Shown here: one piece after another, positions 32,855-43,443 of the stretch
Layout of the letters: each line of letters starts with the position of its first letter
Numbering within the stretch: the first letter of the stretch is position 1
NCBI GenBank assembly: GCA_025201765.1
Contig: MU623349.1
Location: 411,326-475,325, forward strand
Origin: Daldinia sp. FL1419
Taxonomy: Eukaryota; Ascomycota; Sordariomycetes; Xylariales; Hypoxylaceae
DNA: 64,000 nucleotides
Direction of reading: 5' to 3'
The notes under the pieces: generated by a model
Seen by the model: only the letters and a program-made list of their open reading frames with translations
Told to the model about the DNA's origin: nothing
The model's database searches: none
Program-made: the position numbers and the translations under genes

Positions 32855-34795
32855 CTAAGGCGCATGCGCAATCTTCCAATACGCCCTCAACAGCGCGAGC
32901 CCACCGCCCTGCGTCTCGACTGTCCTACCACGGCCACGCGTATTCGGATCTTTTGAGCTGGAATCTCCTACCTGGCGCTTGGTGCTAATCCTCTCCGAGA
33001 CATGGAGCGGTTTCTGCTCCTGTCCCGCGTTGAAAAGGGGCCTGTCAACGGGTAGATGCACGCCGGGCTTGTCTTTGCTAGGCGGCGGGGCGCGCCACGT
33101 GGTATCGTTTGGGACGCCGTAGTTGCGGTAGTCGACGCCGCTTTTGTGCGGGACGCCGTCGTCGGACATGGTGGGCCAGGGGCCGGCCCAGCGGTGCGCG
33201 AGGAGGCCCGCGGTCCACCATTGTCCGAATTTGCCGTGCTCGTCGCGGGTGCGTAGGGCGGCTTGCGCGTTGTGTTTAAGCCAGCCGCCGTACGTGGAGC
33301 AGGCTCTGGCGTGGGCTTCTTTTGCTGATTCGAAGGCGTCGGGGGCGACGATGGTGTCGGGGGGCAGAGCGGTTAATGGCGCGCAGAAGGTCGTTAGGTG
33401 GTGGAAGAATATGCCTTTGAAAGTCTGCCCGTCTTGGCTGCAAGTCCCGCTTGCGTCGCATGGGTCTTCCATTACGCCTGCACGGCCGAGGCCGTACCAT
33501 TTGGGGAGTTGTCCGGGACGCAGTCTCATGAGGGTCTCGAGAGGCGCGTCCCAGGCTAGGCTATAACCGGTTGCTTTGATCACATTCTGGATCAGCTTGT
33601 GCCCGTCTAGGAGGAACGATGAGGCGCCAGTGGCTTCCCATAGTCCGCGTAGTCCGGTGAGCATGACACCCTGGTTGTAGGAGAGAACCATGTTATTCCG
33701 CTGGTCACACTTTGTATTGTTGTTCCCGGTATCGGTATACCCGCTAATATGGAAACCGTCCGTGTAGAGGCCCCGGCGGTCGGTCATGTTAGAATCGACA
33801 AGCCATTTATAACCCTCCACAGCAGCTTTGAGATACTTGGCGTCCCTCTGCCCGTTGGGCGCGTGAGGGAGGGATTCCTTAGGGTTCCCGGGATTTTCAA
33901 ATGGCGAGGCGTTGTCATCCCCGGGGAAGTATAGATACATGGATATGGATGCCGCGATAAATAGTTCATTGGTTATGGCGTTCTTATACGGCAAAAGACG
34001 GGGGTTCCAGACCATCCCGCCTCCACAAAGCTTTGTGTCCCAGCCGTTGGATGCCAAGTCCCAAAAAATGCGCGCGCGATGAGCAAAGGCGGGAACCCAG
34101 AGGTTTCCATGGTAAGGCTGATTCGAAAAGAAATCGCTGATTCCCCGAATGTTGCCCTTCTCAGGCCCGGTAACCCCGGATTGGTCATTCGACTTGAAAT
34201 GAAGATTGCTATGCGTGTTCGCTAACTGTATGGTCTCGAGCCAGCCGAGCACCACCCAGAGGATATCATCGTACGCCTCGTTGCGGATCGCAAACGCGTC
34301 CTGTCCAAAGTAGTACGACGCGATCTGAGTAAAGTATTTATCAACCAAGTTTAACTCGAACTTTACATCTATGGCGTGTTCGTCGTCCGAGTTAATGTGT
34401 TCTAGAGCCTCAGAAAGACTACGCACGGCCCCCGAGACGTGCGTGCCCATAACGGCCGCGGTCCAGTCTATCGACTCGGGCCAGGTCCCAAGCCATGGCG
34501 CGAAGTATTCCGTCTGCATGACGTGCATAGCGCCGAGAAGATCGGCCAAGACATCAAAGTCCGGGGAATGAGGTCTTTTGTCCTTATCAATATGCGCCAA
34601 TTGGGGAGGATAGAAACTCTTGGGTGTAATTGGATCACATCGCTTTACCGTATCAAAAAAGATTGGACATTCTTGTACGGAGGACGACTCGTCCACTCCA
34701 GGGCTGGATAGCCCGTAGACGACGCCACCGATGAACAGGACGGCAAGAAAGCGTTTGACGCGAACGGACGTCGGAGCCATCTCGACTATAAACAC
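32855..34795 (-). CDS. GH76 family alpha-1,6-mannanase-like glycosidase
   Basis: A single exon of 646 residues on the minus strand. The N-terminus has a short basic head and one hydrophobic segment (about residues 15-30, 'FLAVLFIGGVVYGL'), a signal peptide or type II membrane anchor. GH76 landmarks follow: 'YFGQDAFAIRNEAYDDILW' with the paired catalytic Asp of the family (about residues 176-177), 'CGGGMVWNP', 'NAITNELFIAASISMYLY', 'NNMVLSYNQGVMLTGLRGLWEATG' and 'FFHHLTTFC'. GH76 enzymes cut or transglycosylate alpha-1,6-mannan and include Dfg5/Dcw1, which attach GPI proteins to the cell wall. No GPI signal is visible at this C-terminus, which is polar ('STKRQVGDSSSKD'). The Met at 34780 is an alternative start. 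Confidence 0.9.
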   Translation of the reverse strand: MFIVEMAPTSVRVKRFLAVLFIGGVVYGLSSPGVDESSSVQECPIFFDTVKRCDPITPKSFYPPQLAHIDKDKRPHSPDFDVLADLLGAMHVMQTEYFAPWLGTWPESIDWTAAVMGTHVSGAVRSLSEALEHINSDDEHAIDVKFELNLVDKYFTQIASYYFGQDAFAIRNEAYDDILWVVLGWLETIQLANTHSNLHFKSNDQSGVTGPEKGNIRGISDFFSNQPYHGNLWVPAFAHRARIFWDLASNGWDTKLCGGGMVWNPRLLPYKNAITNELFIAASISMYLYFPGDDNASPFENPGNPKESLPHAPNGQRDAKYLKAAVEGYKWLVDSNMTDRRGLYTDGFHISGYTDTGNNNTKCDQRNNMVLSYNQGVMLTGLRGLWEATGASSFLLDGHKLIQNVIKATGYSLAWDAPLETLMRLRPGQLPKWYGLGRAGVMEDPCDASGTCSQDGQTFKGIFFHHLTTFCAPLTALPPDTIVAPDAFESAKEAHARACSTYGGWLKHNAQAALRTRDEHGKFGQWWTAGLLAHRWAGPWPTMSDDGVPHKSGVDYRNYGVPNDTTWRAPPPSKDKPGVHLPVDRPLFNAGQEQKPLHVSERISTKRQVGDSSSKDPNTRGRGRTVETQGGGLALLRAYWKIAHAP

Positions 34796-35377
34796 CCAAT
34801 TCCTAGGAACGGGACGGGAAAAAAATAAGAATACCTAGAAGCTAACTAAATATCGTAAGCAGAGTTCAAACCATGGCGATCGGCGTTATCGATATTGACT
34901 ATTTAACGGAAGTCTGTGCTATTCAGACACCAAGCAGACACCAAGCAGACGTCAAGCAGACATCAAGCAGGTAAACGTTATAGAATACGAAACAGTAAGC
35001 AGAGTAATAAGTCGCAGATCGCGTGCCGGAATACCGAGGTACATATAAGAAAGGGGTTCCTCCAACTTGTGCGACTCCAATTGAAGCGAGGCTGATACTT
35101 AAGCCACCATCGCGTTTTACCACCTTTGCGAAAATGTTCAAATCAAAAAAGTTTAAAAAATTGAGGCTATAAAAGAGCTGAGTGAGATCTGAGATTGCGA
35201 ATTCTGGCTGGTTGAAATTAATGCTGCTTAAATGTCAGCTGGGTGTGGGGTACATTGCACTAATCTCTATTGGTATTAGTTGGGTTTATTACGCCCGAGA
35301 TGCCTTGTATTCTTGTATTTATCCATGACTTAAGGAGTTAACTTAGGAGTTTGTCCAAGTTAATATTAATATATAAT
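34796..35377. other. Intergenic region upstream of GH76 gene
   Basis: Promoter side of the GH76 gene. A short direct repeat 'caagcagac' occurs four times at 34929-34968. Nothing else recognised. Confidence 0.4.
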
Positions 35378-35664
35378 GGCTTTATGGCAGACCATATATA
35401 CCACTTTGCCAAAATCGATTTTGATCAGACACTAAACTAGATTTGGCTAAGCGTAATAGCAATTTTATCAACGAATATTTAGGTTTTTATAGGGAGTACT
35501 TAGGTTTTATATAAGTTAAATAAATATATGTTTATTAATAATTGAATAATCCATATATATTAATATAATAAGATTATAAATAAAACTTATTTTAGTGGGG
35601 CTTAGACTTATTTCTTATCTTAGTGAGCTTAGATTAGATACTTTTGACCAGCTACTTAGTAGGC

Positions 35665-36082
35665 CCCGAATTTTAATGGCGCGGTTTTGGTATTTTACCC
35701 CCAAAATTGTTAAAGAAATAACATATTTAACTTAACATAATAAATATAAATAAAATCTTAAAAATTTAAGAAAAATAATTAATAGGTTCTATTTTGAATT
35801 ATTTATTTATTTGTGTTTTTATTATTTTTATATCTTTAAATTCCATTGAATTGTGTTGAGTAATAGTATAATCCTTGAAACCTGTTTTAACACCTTATAT
35901 TCAAACCAAAATTATGAACGCGTCTTTATAGCAACTAAAAATCTAAAATTACAGATATGTAAAGAAGCTTTTTACGAATAAAATCATAATTTTTATAATT
36001 TTTTATATTATTGTTTTGGTTGTAGAACTGTTATATATTCTAAAGGAGTTGAAATGCCAAGACCGCGCCATTAAAATTCGGG
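35665..36082. mobile_element. Second TIR element inserted inside copy B (418 bp, AT-rich)
   Basis: Bounded by a nearly perfect inverted repeat of about 20 bp: CCCGAATTTTAATGGCGCGG at the left and its complement at the right. The interior is AT-rich and non-coding. Copy A has no counterpart of this block, so it is a separate insertion. I could not define a clean target duplication. Confidence 0.7.
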
Positions 36083-36090
36083 ACCGGCTG

Positions 36091-36323
36091 CCACCACAGC
36101 CACCCCATTCTGGTCTGTGCGTGGTTTTGTGTGGGAGGGGTATGTCAGGGGTCTGATTGGCTAAAAATTGCTGTGGCACAAAAGATACAAAGCAAAACCG
36201 TCCTAGTCTGAGCTTATCTCAGCAGGTTCAAACTATCCCATAGCACTTTTTAGCCAATCAGACCCCTGACATACCCCTCCCACACAAAACCACGCACAGA
36301 CCAGAATGGGGTGGCTGTGGTGG
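36091..36323. mobile_element. Inner fold-back unit inside copy B, arms about 75 bp
   Basis: The left arm begins CCACCACAGCCACCCC and reaches 'GGTCTGATTGGCTAAAAA'; the right arm is its near-perfect complement and ends 'GGTGGCTGTGGTGG'. The arms in copy B match each other much better than those in copy A, so this copy is younger or has been corrected. Confidence 0.75.
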
Positions 36324-36513
36324 CTGGTAAAAAAAAAACTAATCTAAGACCCCTCATATGTATGTAACCATTATAATATTACTCTTATAATGCATAAGTA
36401 TCTATATATAACCTTATTGTATATGGCCTGTGCACACGCTAAGGATATATTGCCCTTTACGGCCACCCAAAATCGATTTTGGCAAAGTGGCTCCTATGGT
36501 CCGCCATAGGCTT

Positions 36514-36999
36514 CATTATTCACGTTGTATTCGATATACATATGATTCTGAAGTTTCTATAATATGATATTTTAAAGTACATTTACTATAAAAATCAAGC
36601 TTGGTCTCGCTCTAACTATCCCTTATACAGACTAATAAGACTAACAGGTACCTAGGTAAACACCAAGTTAGGTAGTCTCCATTAAGAGGTAGCTTCTGTA
36701 ACACTACAACATCTTCACCACCTTCCAGCTTAACGAAGCGTCACCTATCCAACCGCAGCTTATAGCAATCCACGTATATTAAGTCTTAGTCGACAACCGC
36801 ATCCAGGCATCAGCCTTATTCGCAAGCATTTATGAGTAATATCAGCGGCCTAACATGAATTCCGAATTCCGAATCCCGTAGAGTATTTCATAGGTATATA
36901 AGATAGGTATGTAAATGTATATATGCTAGGCTTCAGCTCCGAGTAATTCACCTTCATGATATTAGCCTAGTAATGAAGGAACCATCTCCATCTTCCGTC
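36514..36999. promoter_or_regulatory. Promoter region of NmrA-like gene
   Basis: 486 bp between the TIR element and the reductase start. 'tatataagatagg' near 36896 may act as a TATA box about 100 bp upstream. No gene seen. Confidence 0.35.
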
Positions 37000-38033
37000 A
37001 TGTCGTCTATCAAGAAAGTCGCTATATTCGGAGTAAGTGATCACGTATTCGGATAACGTCTTTGAAGCGTCTCAACTCACTAAATACTAGGCAGCGGGCA
37101 ACTTCGGCACCCCCATCACCGCCGCCCTCGTCAAAGCTGGCTTCGATGTGACTATCATTACCCGCGTGGAATCCACATCGGTTTTCCCGCAAGGCATTCC
37201 TGTTATCAGGACAGAGTACACAGTCGAGAAGTTGACGACAGTACTATCAGGCCAAGACGCAGCCGTCTCCGTCATTGGTCCTGGCGGGGTATCATTGCAG
37301 ACCACCTTGGTTGACGCTGCCGAAGCTGCGGGCGTTCAGCGCTTTGTCTTGGACGACTTTGGATGGGGCCCTGATTTCAACAGTCTACCCGAATTCAAGT
37401 CTATCGATGCTCAGAGGAAAGTCGCTTGGGCGCGTGTGAGCGAGCTATCGCAAGCAAATCCTAAGTTTACTTTCAGTGGAATAGCCATCGGTAATCCGAT
37501 AGACTGGGTAAGATCACTCGAGCCGTGTGTATGCAGGTAGTTATACGATGGAATGCTAATCAGGACTGAAGGCATTGAAACGCTTTCCGCTTATGGGCTT
37601 CGACGTCCAAAAGCGCTCTGCAATCATTTACGACGACGGCACCGAGGAATTCACCGGCACAACGCTCGAAGGGATCGGGCAGGCTGTCGTTGGCGTTTTG
37701 AAGCACCCCAAAGAGACCGCCAACCGCTTCCTCAAGGCGCGCTCGATCCAAGTCAACCAAAGCAAATTACTAGATGCCTTCCAAAAGGTTACCGGCCAAA
37801 ATTGGGAAGTACAACATGCCAGCGCGAAGGATTTCCTCGAGAGCGGAAGGAAGAAATACGAGGCGGGAGATAAGGGCTGGATCCTAGAGCTCCTCGTGTA
37901 CCAGCTTTATGCACCGGGAGATGCGCGCTGTATCATTGCGTCGAGGGAAGATTCGGATGCGGATCTGCTGGAGATTAGGGAGGAGACCCCTGAGGAGGTT
38001 GCTCGGAAGGTGATGAGCTCTCTTGAAAACTAA
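37000..38033 (+). CDS. NmrA-like / isoflavone-reductase-like NAD(P)-binding protein
   Basis: Three exons (37000-37032, 37091-37507, 37572-38033) join in phase 0 to 303 residues. The N-terminal Rossmann motif is split by intron 1: 'KVAIFG' then 'AAGNFGTP' gives the GxxGxxG nucleotide loop. Further family features are 'LDDFGWGPD', the 'GIAIGNPIDW' strand, and 'LKRFPLMGFDVQKRSAIIYDDG'. NmrA-like proteins are either small-molecule reductases or redox sensors, and the substrate here is unknown. The acceptor for exon 3 (GAAG before 37572) is chosen because the earlier CAG leads into a stop. An in-frame ATG at 36973 would add nine residues. Confidence 0.85.
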
Positions 38034-38165
38034 GTATAAGGACATAAAAGAGGCCCAAGTGCATGGAAAGTCTAAATTCCATAGTTATTAGTTTATATAA
38101 AGTAAAACGGATATTTATACCCTACAATTAAATACCCACCCCATACCGACTGGCTTCTCCTTGGT

Positions 38166-39306
38166 CTAAAAGGCTACGTGCCCGTATGTAGAGCAGCTCT
38201 TATCCGAAGGATCGTGGGCGAAGAACTGATTTAGTAATCCTGCAACCGTCGTATTTGTTACTCCGTCCGCGAGTTTCAACCAGTGCTGGTTCGAAACGCT
38301 AGAGCCGTTTACCCACGCATTCGAGCCATCTGTTGATACCTCATTATGCCCACCACTATTCGCATACTCGAAAAGCTTCCCGATACCCAGTTCCGGGGAC
38401 CCGTCGAGCCCTAATATCCCATAAAGTGTGGTCACAGGATCCCACGACTCGCGAGTGGTGCTGCACCGGCCCACGTACCATTGGTATGCCGCGAGTACAG
38501 GCGAGTCTGGTAGTGCATAATCTGCAAGTTTCTCCCCGGAGAAGATGTTGTCGCTGAGCTCGAAGCCGGAATACGTGATGGGTACGTTACGCGGCCAGTT
38601 ATTTATGACGTCGTATGTCGACGCGGGGTCGGCGCCGGCGAAATTGAACTCCTTACCAGAAGGATACTGGCCACCCATGACTACCAATTCTCTGACTTTA
38701 GTTGAGATAAGAGACGTTCCTGAGAGAGTTGTTATGCTGTCAGGAGGGCTGCTTATCAATTCAGCCAGATTAGTCAAGAACCCAATTGAGATTATGGTTA
38801 TGCTCTGATCTTCCGCCGAGGATAAGATCTCACGATACATCTCAACAGGCGTCGGCGCCGCAGACGAGTCGTTCAAGGAGCGAGGCCAGTTATGAGCCAC
38901 CTTGCTAGCATATTCACCCAAACTATCGCATACCCATTAGCTTGTCCGGCGGGCCAACCCACCACTCAACTTACACAAAATCCCTCTTATCAAAAAACGT
39001 CTCCTCTGTCAACGGGCGTATAGCAGCAACCGGCACATCCCCATTTCCAAAATACGTATTCACCGCACTGACAGCCAGCGCGCCGTGCTTCGAGTGCGTA
39101 TTCACAGCAACACCCCGCAGGTCCGCCAGGCCGTAGTTGTGCAGCACATTAGCTACCGCCAGAGAACCCACGTCGTCGACGTCGGAGAATATATCCGTGT
39201 CGATGACGACCGGCTTAGCGAGCCGATTGGAAATCCCGTCCGCCGCTACGGACGAAGATATCGCCCGCAGCAGGAGGAGGAGGAGCGAAATTCGGCCGCT
39301 TTTCAT
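38166..39306 (-). CDS. Secreted inosine-uridine preferring nucleoside hydrolase
   Basis: Two exons on the minus strand (39306-38975 and 38922-38166; 52-nt intron, donor gtaagt) encode 362 residues. Residues 1-22 are a signal peptide ('ISLLLLLLRAISSSVAA'). The family's calcium-binding signature follows directly: 'VIDTDIFSDVDDVGSL' (DTDxxxDxDD type). Later landmarks are 'SIGFLTNLAELI', 'ELVVMGGQYPSG', 'EFNFAGADPAS' and 'RESWDPVTTLYG', where the Asp completes the metal site. The enzyme cleaves the N-glycosidic bond of nucleosides; secretion suggests salvage of external nucleosides. An upstream in-frame ATG at 39456 exists, but only the inner one puts the signal peptide at the N-terminus. Confidence 0.9.
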
Positions 39307-39978
39307 GTCCGGGGACTGAAAGGGGGGATTAATAAGCGTTGGTGCGTGTGTTGAAGTTGATTGTTCAGTTAGGCAGGTAGGTAGGATGAGCGGGGAAGCA
39401 GCGCTGATTGATGTCCCGGAAATGCCGGCTGAAAGCGGACGAAGCTGGAGACCCATCCCGTCCGTTCAATATGCCGGCAGCTTCGGCCGGCAACCTTAGG
39501 AGGGCTTATGCATGCTTACGTACAAAAGGTCATAGGGAATTAGCCCTAGCGCTCGTATTTTGTACAGCTCCGCAAGCCTCGTCGTTCCCGGGGAGATTTC
39601 CCGGTTCCAGAAGGACCAGTGGCTAGTTAGTTGTACGACGGCGATGTTTCATAATCTCCGGGCCAAAACCAAATTACTCAGTTTTGCCTAGTTGATCAGT
39701 AATTCGTTGACTGATCAATAATTTGTCTCCAGGTACTCCCTTTTATCCTTCACATCGACATGACATAGATGGGGACATTTATTTAGATCGCTAGGAGACG
39801 TTGTCGGGTTAAGTACCTAAGGTAGGTACGAACTCAACAATTCGACCGGAACAAACAGCTTAACCTATAACAAAGACCCTCTTTACTTCGAGCATCCAAT
39901 ACTTGTCGCGTCAAGACCCAAACATCCCTCAGTTCATACACAAGACAGTTGATCCATCAAATCAAGTCCATATCCACC
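39307..39978. other. Divergent intergenic region
   Basis: Promoters of the nucleoside hydrolase and the NTF2-like gene. A near-palindromic pair 'atgccggc...gccggcaac' lies at 39421-39495, and 'gttgatcag...ctgatcaat' at 39692-39720. No gene seen. Confidence 0.4.
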
Positions 39979-40473
39979 ATGCCACTCACCAGCCCCCACC
40001 ACGCCAAACTCGACGCCCTCTACGACCTCTGGTGCACGTTAACACCCACCTCCCCACCCTCCTCCTTCGAGAAATTCGCCTCCTTCTTCGACGAGCACTG
40101 CCGCGCGTGGCTAGTCAGCATGCGGGAGCTCGAGAAGCCCAGCATCGGGCGGGAGGGCGTCGTCGCCGGGATCCAAGAATCGCTCAAACAACAACACATC
40201 GCGGAGCGGCGCGTCGTCGACCGTTTCGAGAGCGCCGACGGTTCCAAAGTCTCCGTCGAGATGAACAATCGCCTCTCGGTCCTGGGACGGGAGTTGGATC
40301 CGTTTCCGGAGACAGCGACCGTCGTGTTTAATGAGAAAGGGCTTATTACGGATTTTAAGCTGTATTGCTGTAGGAGCGCGGTGGTAGCGATCATACAGGA
40401 TATTACGGGCGTGGGACCGTATGCTACGGGTTCATCTAGTGTATCCGTACCTGCGAGTACAAAGTGCCACTGA
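39979..40473 (+). CDS. NTF2/SnoaL-like domain protein
   Basis: A single exon encodes 164 residues from MPLTSPHHAKLDALYD. The pattern of helix 1-2 ('LDALYDLWCTL...FEKFASFFDEHCRAWLVSM'), a central 'REGVVAGIQESLKQ' helix, and strands 'RRVVDRFESADGSKVSVEMNN' shortened here, then 'TATVVFNEKGLITDFKLYC', fits the cone-shaped NTF2/SnoaL fold used by many fungal accessory enzymes. No catalytic residues can be assigned. A start ten codons upstream (39949) is possible but its context is poorer. Third positions are strongly C/G, which supports coding. Confidence 0.75.
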   Translation: MPLTSPHHAKLDALYDLWCTLTPTSPPSSFEKFASFFDEHCRAWLVSMRELEKPSIGREGVVAGIQESLKQQHIAERRVVDRFESADGSKVSVEMNNRLSVLGRELDPFPETATVVFNEKGLITDFKLYCCRSAVVAIIQDITGVGPYATGSSSVSVPASTKCH

Positions 40474-41014
40474 GCTATGATCGATTTTGCTGGACTTGAA
40501 CTCTAACCTTAGATCGCATTGCTTTGGGAAATACCAGTATGAAGTAAGCAGGCTTTGGGATTGTTATAATAATATGTACTTACCTACCCTATACTAACAT
40601 CAAGTAGCTGAAGAGCTGCTGCTCCACGCAAAGCACAATATATTAATTCCTGTTCTTGAATCAATTTCACATTCAAGCACTCGAGGGATTCTTTATAAAT
40701 TGGTAGATCATATCGCAATAGGTCATGTCTCCGTCGAATTCCATTCCGCTACGCAAATTCGATTCCGAATTTCTGCTTATTTAAACATATTCAAGCCGTT
40801 CCTTTAATCCCAGACATGGACCGTAGTGCACACATACACAAAAGGTAGAGCGTCGGCTGTTCGTCCGCTCACGTTGTCCAGTCCCCTGAACTCCAGCTGA
40901 GCTTGAAGGCATCGCTCATCGCAAAATTCCAACTTGATGATATACAGCCAATTTAAGTCATTTCACCAGTTCCCACGTGCTGTCCTAATCCCGGACCGAG
41001 TTTTTCCAGTTTGT
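40474..41014. other. Intergenic region, no gene seen
   Basis: Convergent 3' sides of the NTF2-like and adenylate kinase genes; no coding frame. Confidence 0.4.
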
Positions 41015-41812
41015 TCATAAAAATCGACTTTCAAATTCTTGGTAGAGCTTCGGGCTGATTTCATCGCTGCTCATACCATGGACCTCCCATAGGACGCCCT
41101 TCTTCGCGTAGTGTTCTAGTAGTGGCTCGCTCGTCTCTTGGAACTTTTGGAACCGCGCCCTGTACACTTCCTCGGTATCGTCGGCTCGTTGCACTAGAGG
41201 TTCTCCTGTGATGTCATCGAAGCCCGGTACTTTTGGCGCATTAAATGTGGTATTATAGATGCGACCAGATGGCTCGTGAACCCAACGAGATGATATCCGC
41301 TCCATAATAACATCGAACGGTGTCTGTAAAGAAACCACCCAGTTGATGGGTATAATATCATCTAACCGCCTGGCTTGTGCGGCAGTACGAGGGAAACCAT
41401 CAAGTAAAAATGAAGCAGCGGGGTCCTCGGTTGCCTGCGGAGATAAGCTTGCCCCCGCAAGAGGATCGACCTCGAGCGCGGACCCAAAAGCGTCCATGGT
41501 ATCTAAAGAGGCCGTTTCCGAAGACGAAAGAGTCATAATATTTGGTCTTCCGCCAAACAGCCAACCGCGGCTTCCGAGCTCGTTGGCAATTAAGCGTAAT
41601 ATAAGATCATCCGAGACCAGTCCGCCCGTCTTCATCGTATTCTCGACCTTGATGCCGAGAGGTGTCCGGTTTTTAACATTATGGCGGAGTAGATCTCCAG
41701 AGGAGATCGCTGATAACTGGGGGAAACGGGTGAGGAGTCGCTTGGACTGAGTGCCTTTCCCTACGCCTGGTGCTCCGACGAGGATTACACGGGCAGCCCG
41801 GCGGAGGCGCAT
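41015..41812 (-). CDS. adk2: Adenylate kinase, mitochondrial GTP:AMP phosphotransferase type
   Basis: A single exon of 265 residues. The P-loop 'GAPGVGKGTQSKRL' is at residues 14-27, the NMP-binding region reads 'ISSGDLLRHNV', then 'FLLDGFPRTAAQARRLD', the LID starts 'RWVHEPSGRIYN', and 'GEPLVQRADDTEEVYRARF' closes the LID and the last Arg. The short LID without zinc Cys, with the 'HxPSGRxYN' motif, fits AK3/Adk2. These phosphorylate AMP with GTP in the mitochondrial matrix. The N-terminus is basic ('MRLRRAARV') but short. Between 'ANELGSRGW' and 'SFLLDGFPRT' there is an unusual Ser/Ala-rich insertion of about 45 residues. Confidence 0.92.
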   Translation of the reverse strand: MRLRRAARVILVGAPGVGKGTQSKRLLTRFPQLSAISSGDLLRHNVKNRTPLGIKVENTMKTGGLVSDDLILRLIANELGSRGWLFGGRPNIMTLSSSETASLDTMDAFGSALEVDPLAGASLSPQATEDPAASFLLDGFPRTAAQARRLDDIIPINWVVSLQTPFDVIMERISSRWVHEPSGRIYNTTFNAPKVPGFDDITGEPLVQRADDTEEVYRARFQKFQETSEPLLEHYAKKGVLWEVHGMSSDEISPKLYQEFESRFL

Positions 41813-43045
41813 AGTACGGCAGGGAATATAATTTGAAACTTAATATGCGATTGACAACTATGTCCGCACAAGCGGGCTGCGGGAAGATTCGGACGTCGGG
41901 GGAGGATGTAGTGTAACGCGGCGAATCTAAGATCGGGCTTCTAGACTACGACGGTCTTGGGCGATAATGCAGGATGGTTCGGCGCAATATGTATACTACT
42001 ACTCGCGAGAAATGAGCACGGGGCACTCAGCGACCATGGAAGAAGTTCGAGGTGGGAGGGAAAAACGGCGCAGATTAAGAGGAATCCATTGTTTTCGTAT
42101 GGTCAAAAAAAGATGAAATAAAAAACAATTTATTTATTTATTAGGCGATTGAGTGGTAAGGTAACTCGAGATGTATTTTGATGTGGGATAAAAAACAGTA
42201 ACTACCTAGGTATGTATATATAAAGGTGGAATGATGGATGGGCGTTGAATGGCGAATGGCGAATGGCAAAAGACGGATGGGGACAATGCGACTGCGCGTT
42301 GCAGCGAGGGGAAAGGATTCCGTTTATGCAAGAAGGAAGGGAAAGATCAGCCAACGAGATTTGCTTAGAAACTCATCAAAAGGCTTGGTCCAACCCAAAG
42401 CAAGTCAAAGTTCCCACCAATTGTTGAGATGGTTCGATACCCGAACACCGGACTTTCCCCAGTTATTACCATTTCCACTGCTTATTTAAGCTGCTTAGCT
42501 GCAGGGCCCTGAAGGTTCCACCGGGAAGCTCGGGCCAAGTTTTAAAAATCGGGGTCGGAGTTTACAAACAGAATGGCAAGTTTGGGTACGATTGATCTGA
42601 TCTGATCTGATAAGTTTTGGGGGGTACGTACCTTATTCTTATTTTCTACCTATTCTTAATTATCTTTCTCGAGAATATGTCGAGTTGAAACCACCGACGG
42701 CAGGAAATAATTGATCGAGGATTAAAACATGTCTTTCCAACAATTTATAATAGGTCACATCATCGGGTCATATCCTTGCTAAGACCAGCTAATTCGACGT
42801 CGTGCGCTCGTAACCTCTCAAAGAACGAATACACCAAAAGCAGCTTTAAGTATTCGTAGGCGATCTTTGTTTTACTCATTTTACCCCGCAATACCCCAGA
42901 CTTAAACGTCGTCATGCAAGAGTTTAGGGCATTCTAATGTTAGTAGTATTGGCAGACGTATTCCGTAGCCCCGAGTTATCCCGGTAACATGTGAAGTCCG
43001 TTCGTCCTCGGCGTTCACGAGACGGTCGACTTCAGGGTTCAAGAC
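41813..43045. other. Intergenic region with short tandem repeats
   Basis: No coding frame. A triple 'tgatc' repeat (gatctgatctgatctgat) lies at about 42595-42612, 'tttatttattta' at 42131-42142, and 'gcgaatgg' copies at 42250-42266. The TIR element begins at its right border. Confidence 0.4.
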
Positions 43046-43443
43046 TATCCCTCGAGGTGCGAGTGTAACACGGTGGGGCGGGCTAAAAATCTACTAGTAG
43101 TTTGATTGGTCCAAAAGCTCATATACAACGAAAATAGCCTCACCTAATACCATAAAAATCTATTCAACATAACAAAACACCTAATTCTAAGTTATAATAA
43201 ATAATAATTAATTTTAATAGATGCGTATTTAATTGTATTTTGTTATGGTAATTTTTTTAGTTTATATTTTTAACGTTTTTTGTTGTAAAAGGTATATTAT
43301 ATTGATTTATAAAACTAATGAATGCTGGTACTTATGGCACAGGCAAAATTAGGTGTAAAAGCATGTAGTTACATTTCACCAATTTCTGATTGGATATAAC
43401 TTTTAGTGCCCCCCACCGTGTTACACTCGCACCTCGAGGGATA
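43046..43443. mobile_element. MITE-like TIR element with TA ends (398 bp)
   Basis: A nearly perfect terminal inverted repeat of about 33 bp bounds the element: TATCCCTCGAGGTGCGAG... at the left and its complement ending ...CTCGAGGGATA at the right, continuing inward through GTGTAACACGGTGGGG. If the outer TA on each side is the duplicated target, it fits a Tc1/mariner-type MITE. The interior is AT-rich and non-coding. It is unrelated to the elements at 17345 and 35383. No second copy is in this window. Confidence 0.85.

Larger units (their letters stand above)
35383..36508 (-). mobile_element. Non-autonomous TIR element, copy B (1126 bp, inverted relative to copy A)
   Basis: The ends are the same terminal inverted repeats as copy A (TATGGCAGACC... 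at the left, and TATGGCGGACC... on the other strand at the right). The flanking target duplication is GGCTT (35378-35382 and 36509-36513). Internal blocks match copy A on the opposite strand: the 'ATCGATTTTGG' ends, the 'ATTTAGGTTTTTATAGGGAG' region and the inner fold-back core. It is longer than copy A mainly because of a 418-bp insert at 35665-36082. No coding capacity. Confidence 0.88.

Noticed and set aside
33056..33566. Plus-strand ORFs opposite the GH76 gene
   Set aside because: Antisense shadows caused by G/C-rich third positions.
42415..42450. tRNA T-loop-like sequence 'ggttcgatacccgaac'
   Set aside because: No acceptor, D or anticodon arms can be folded around it.
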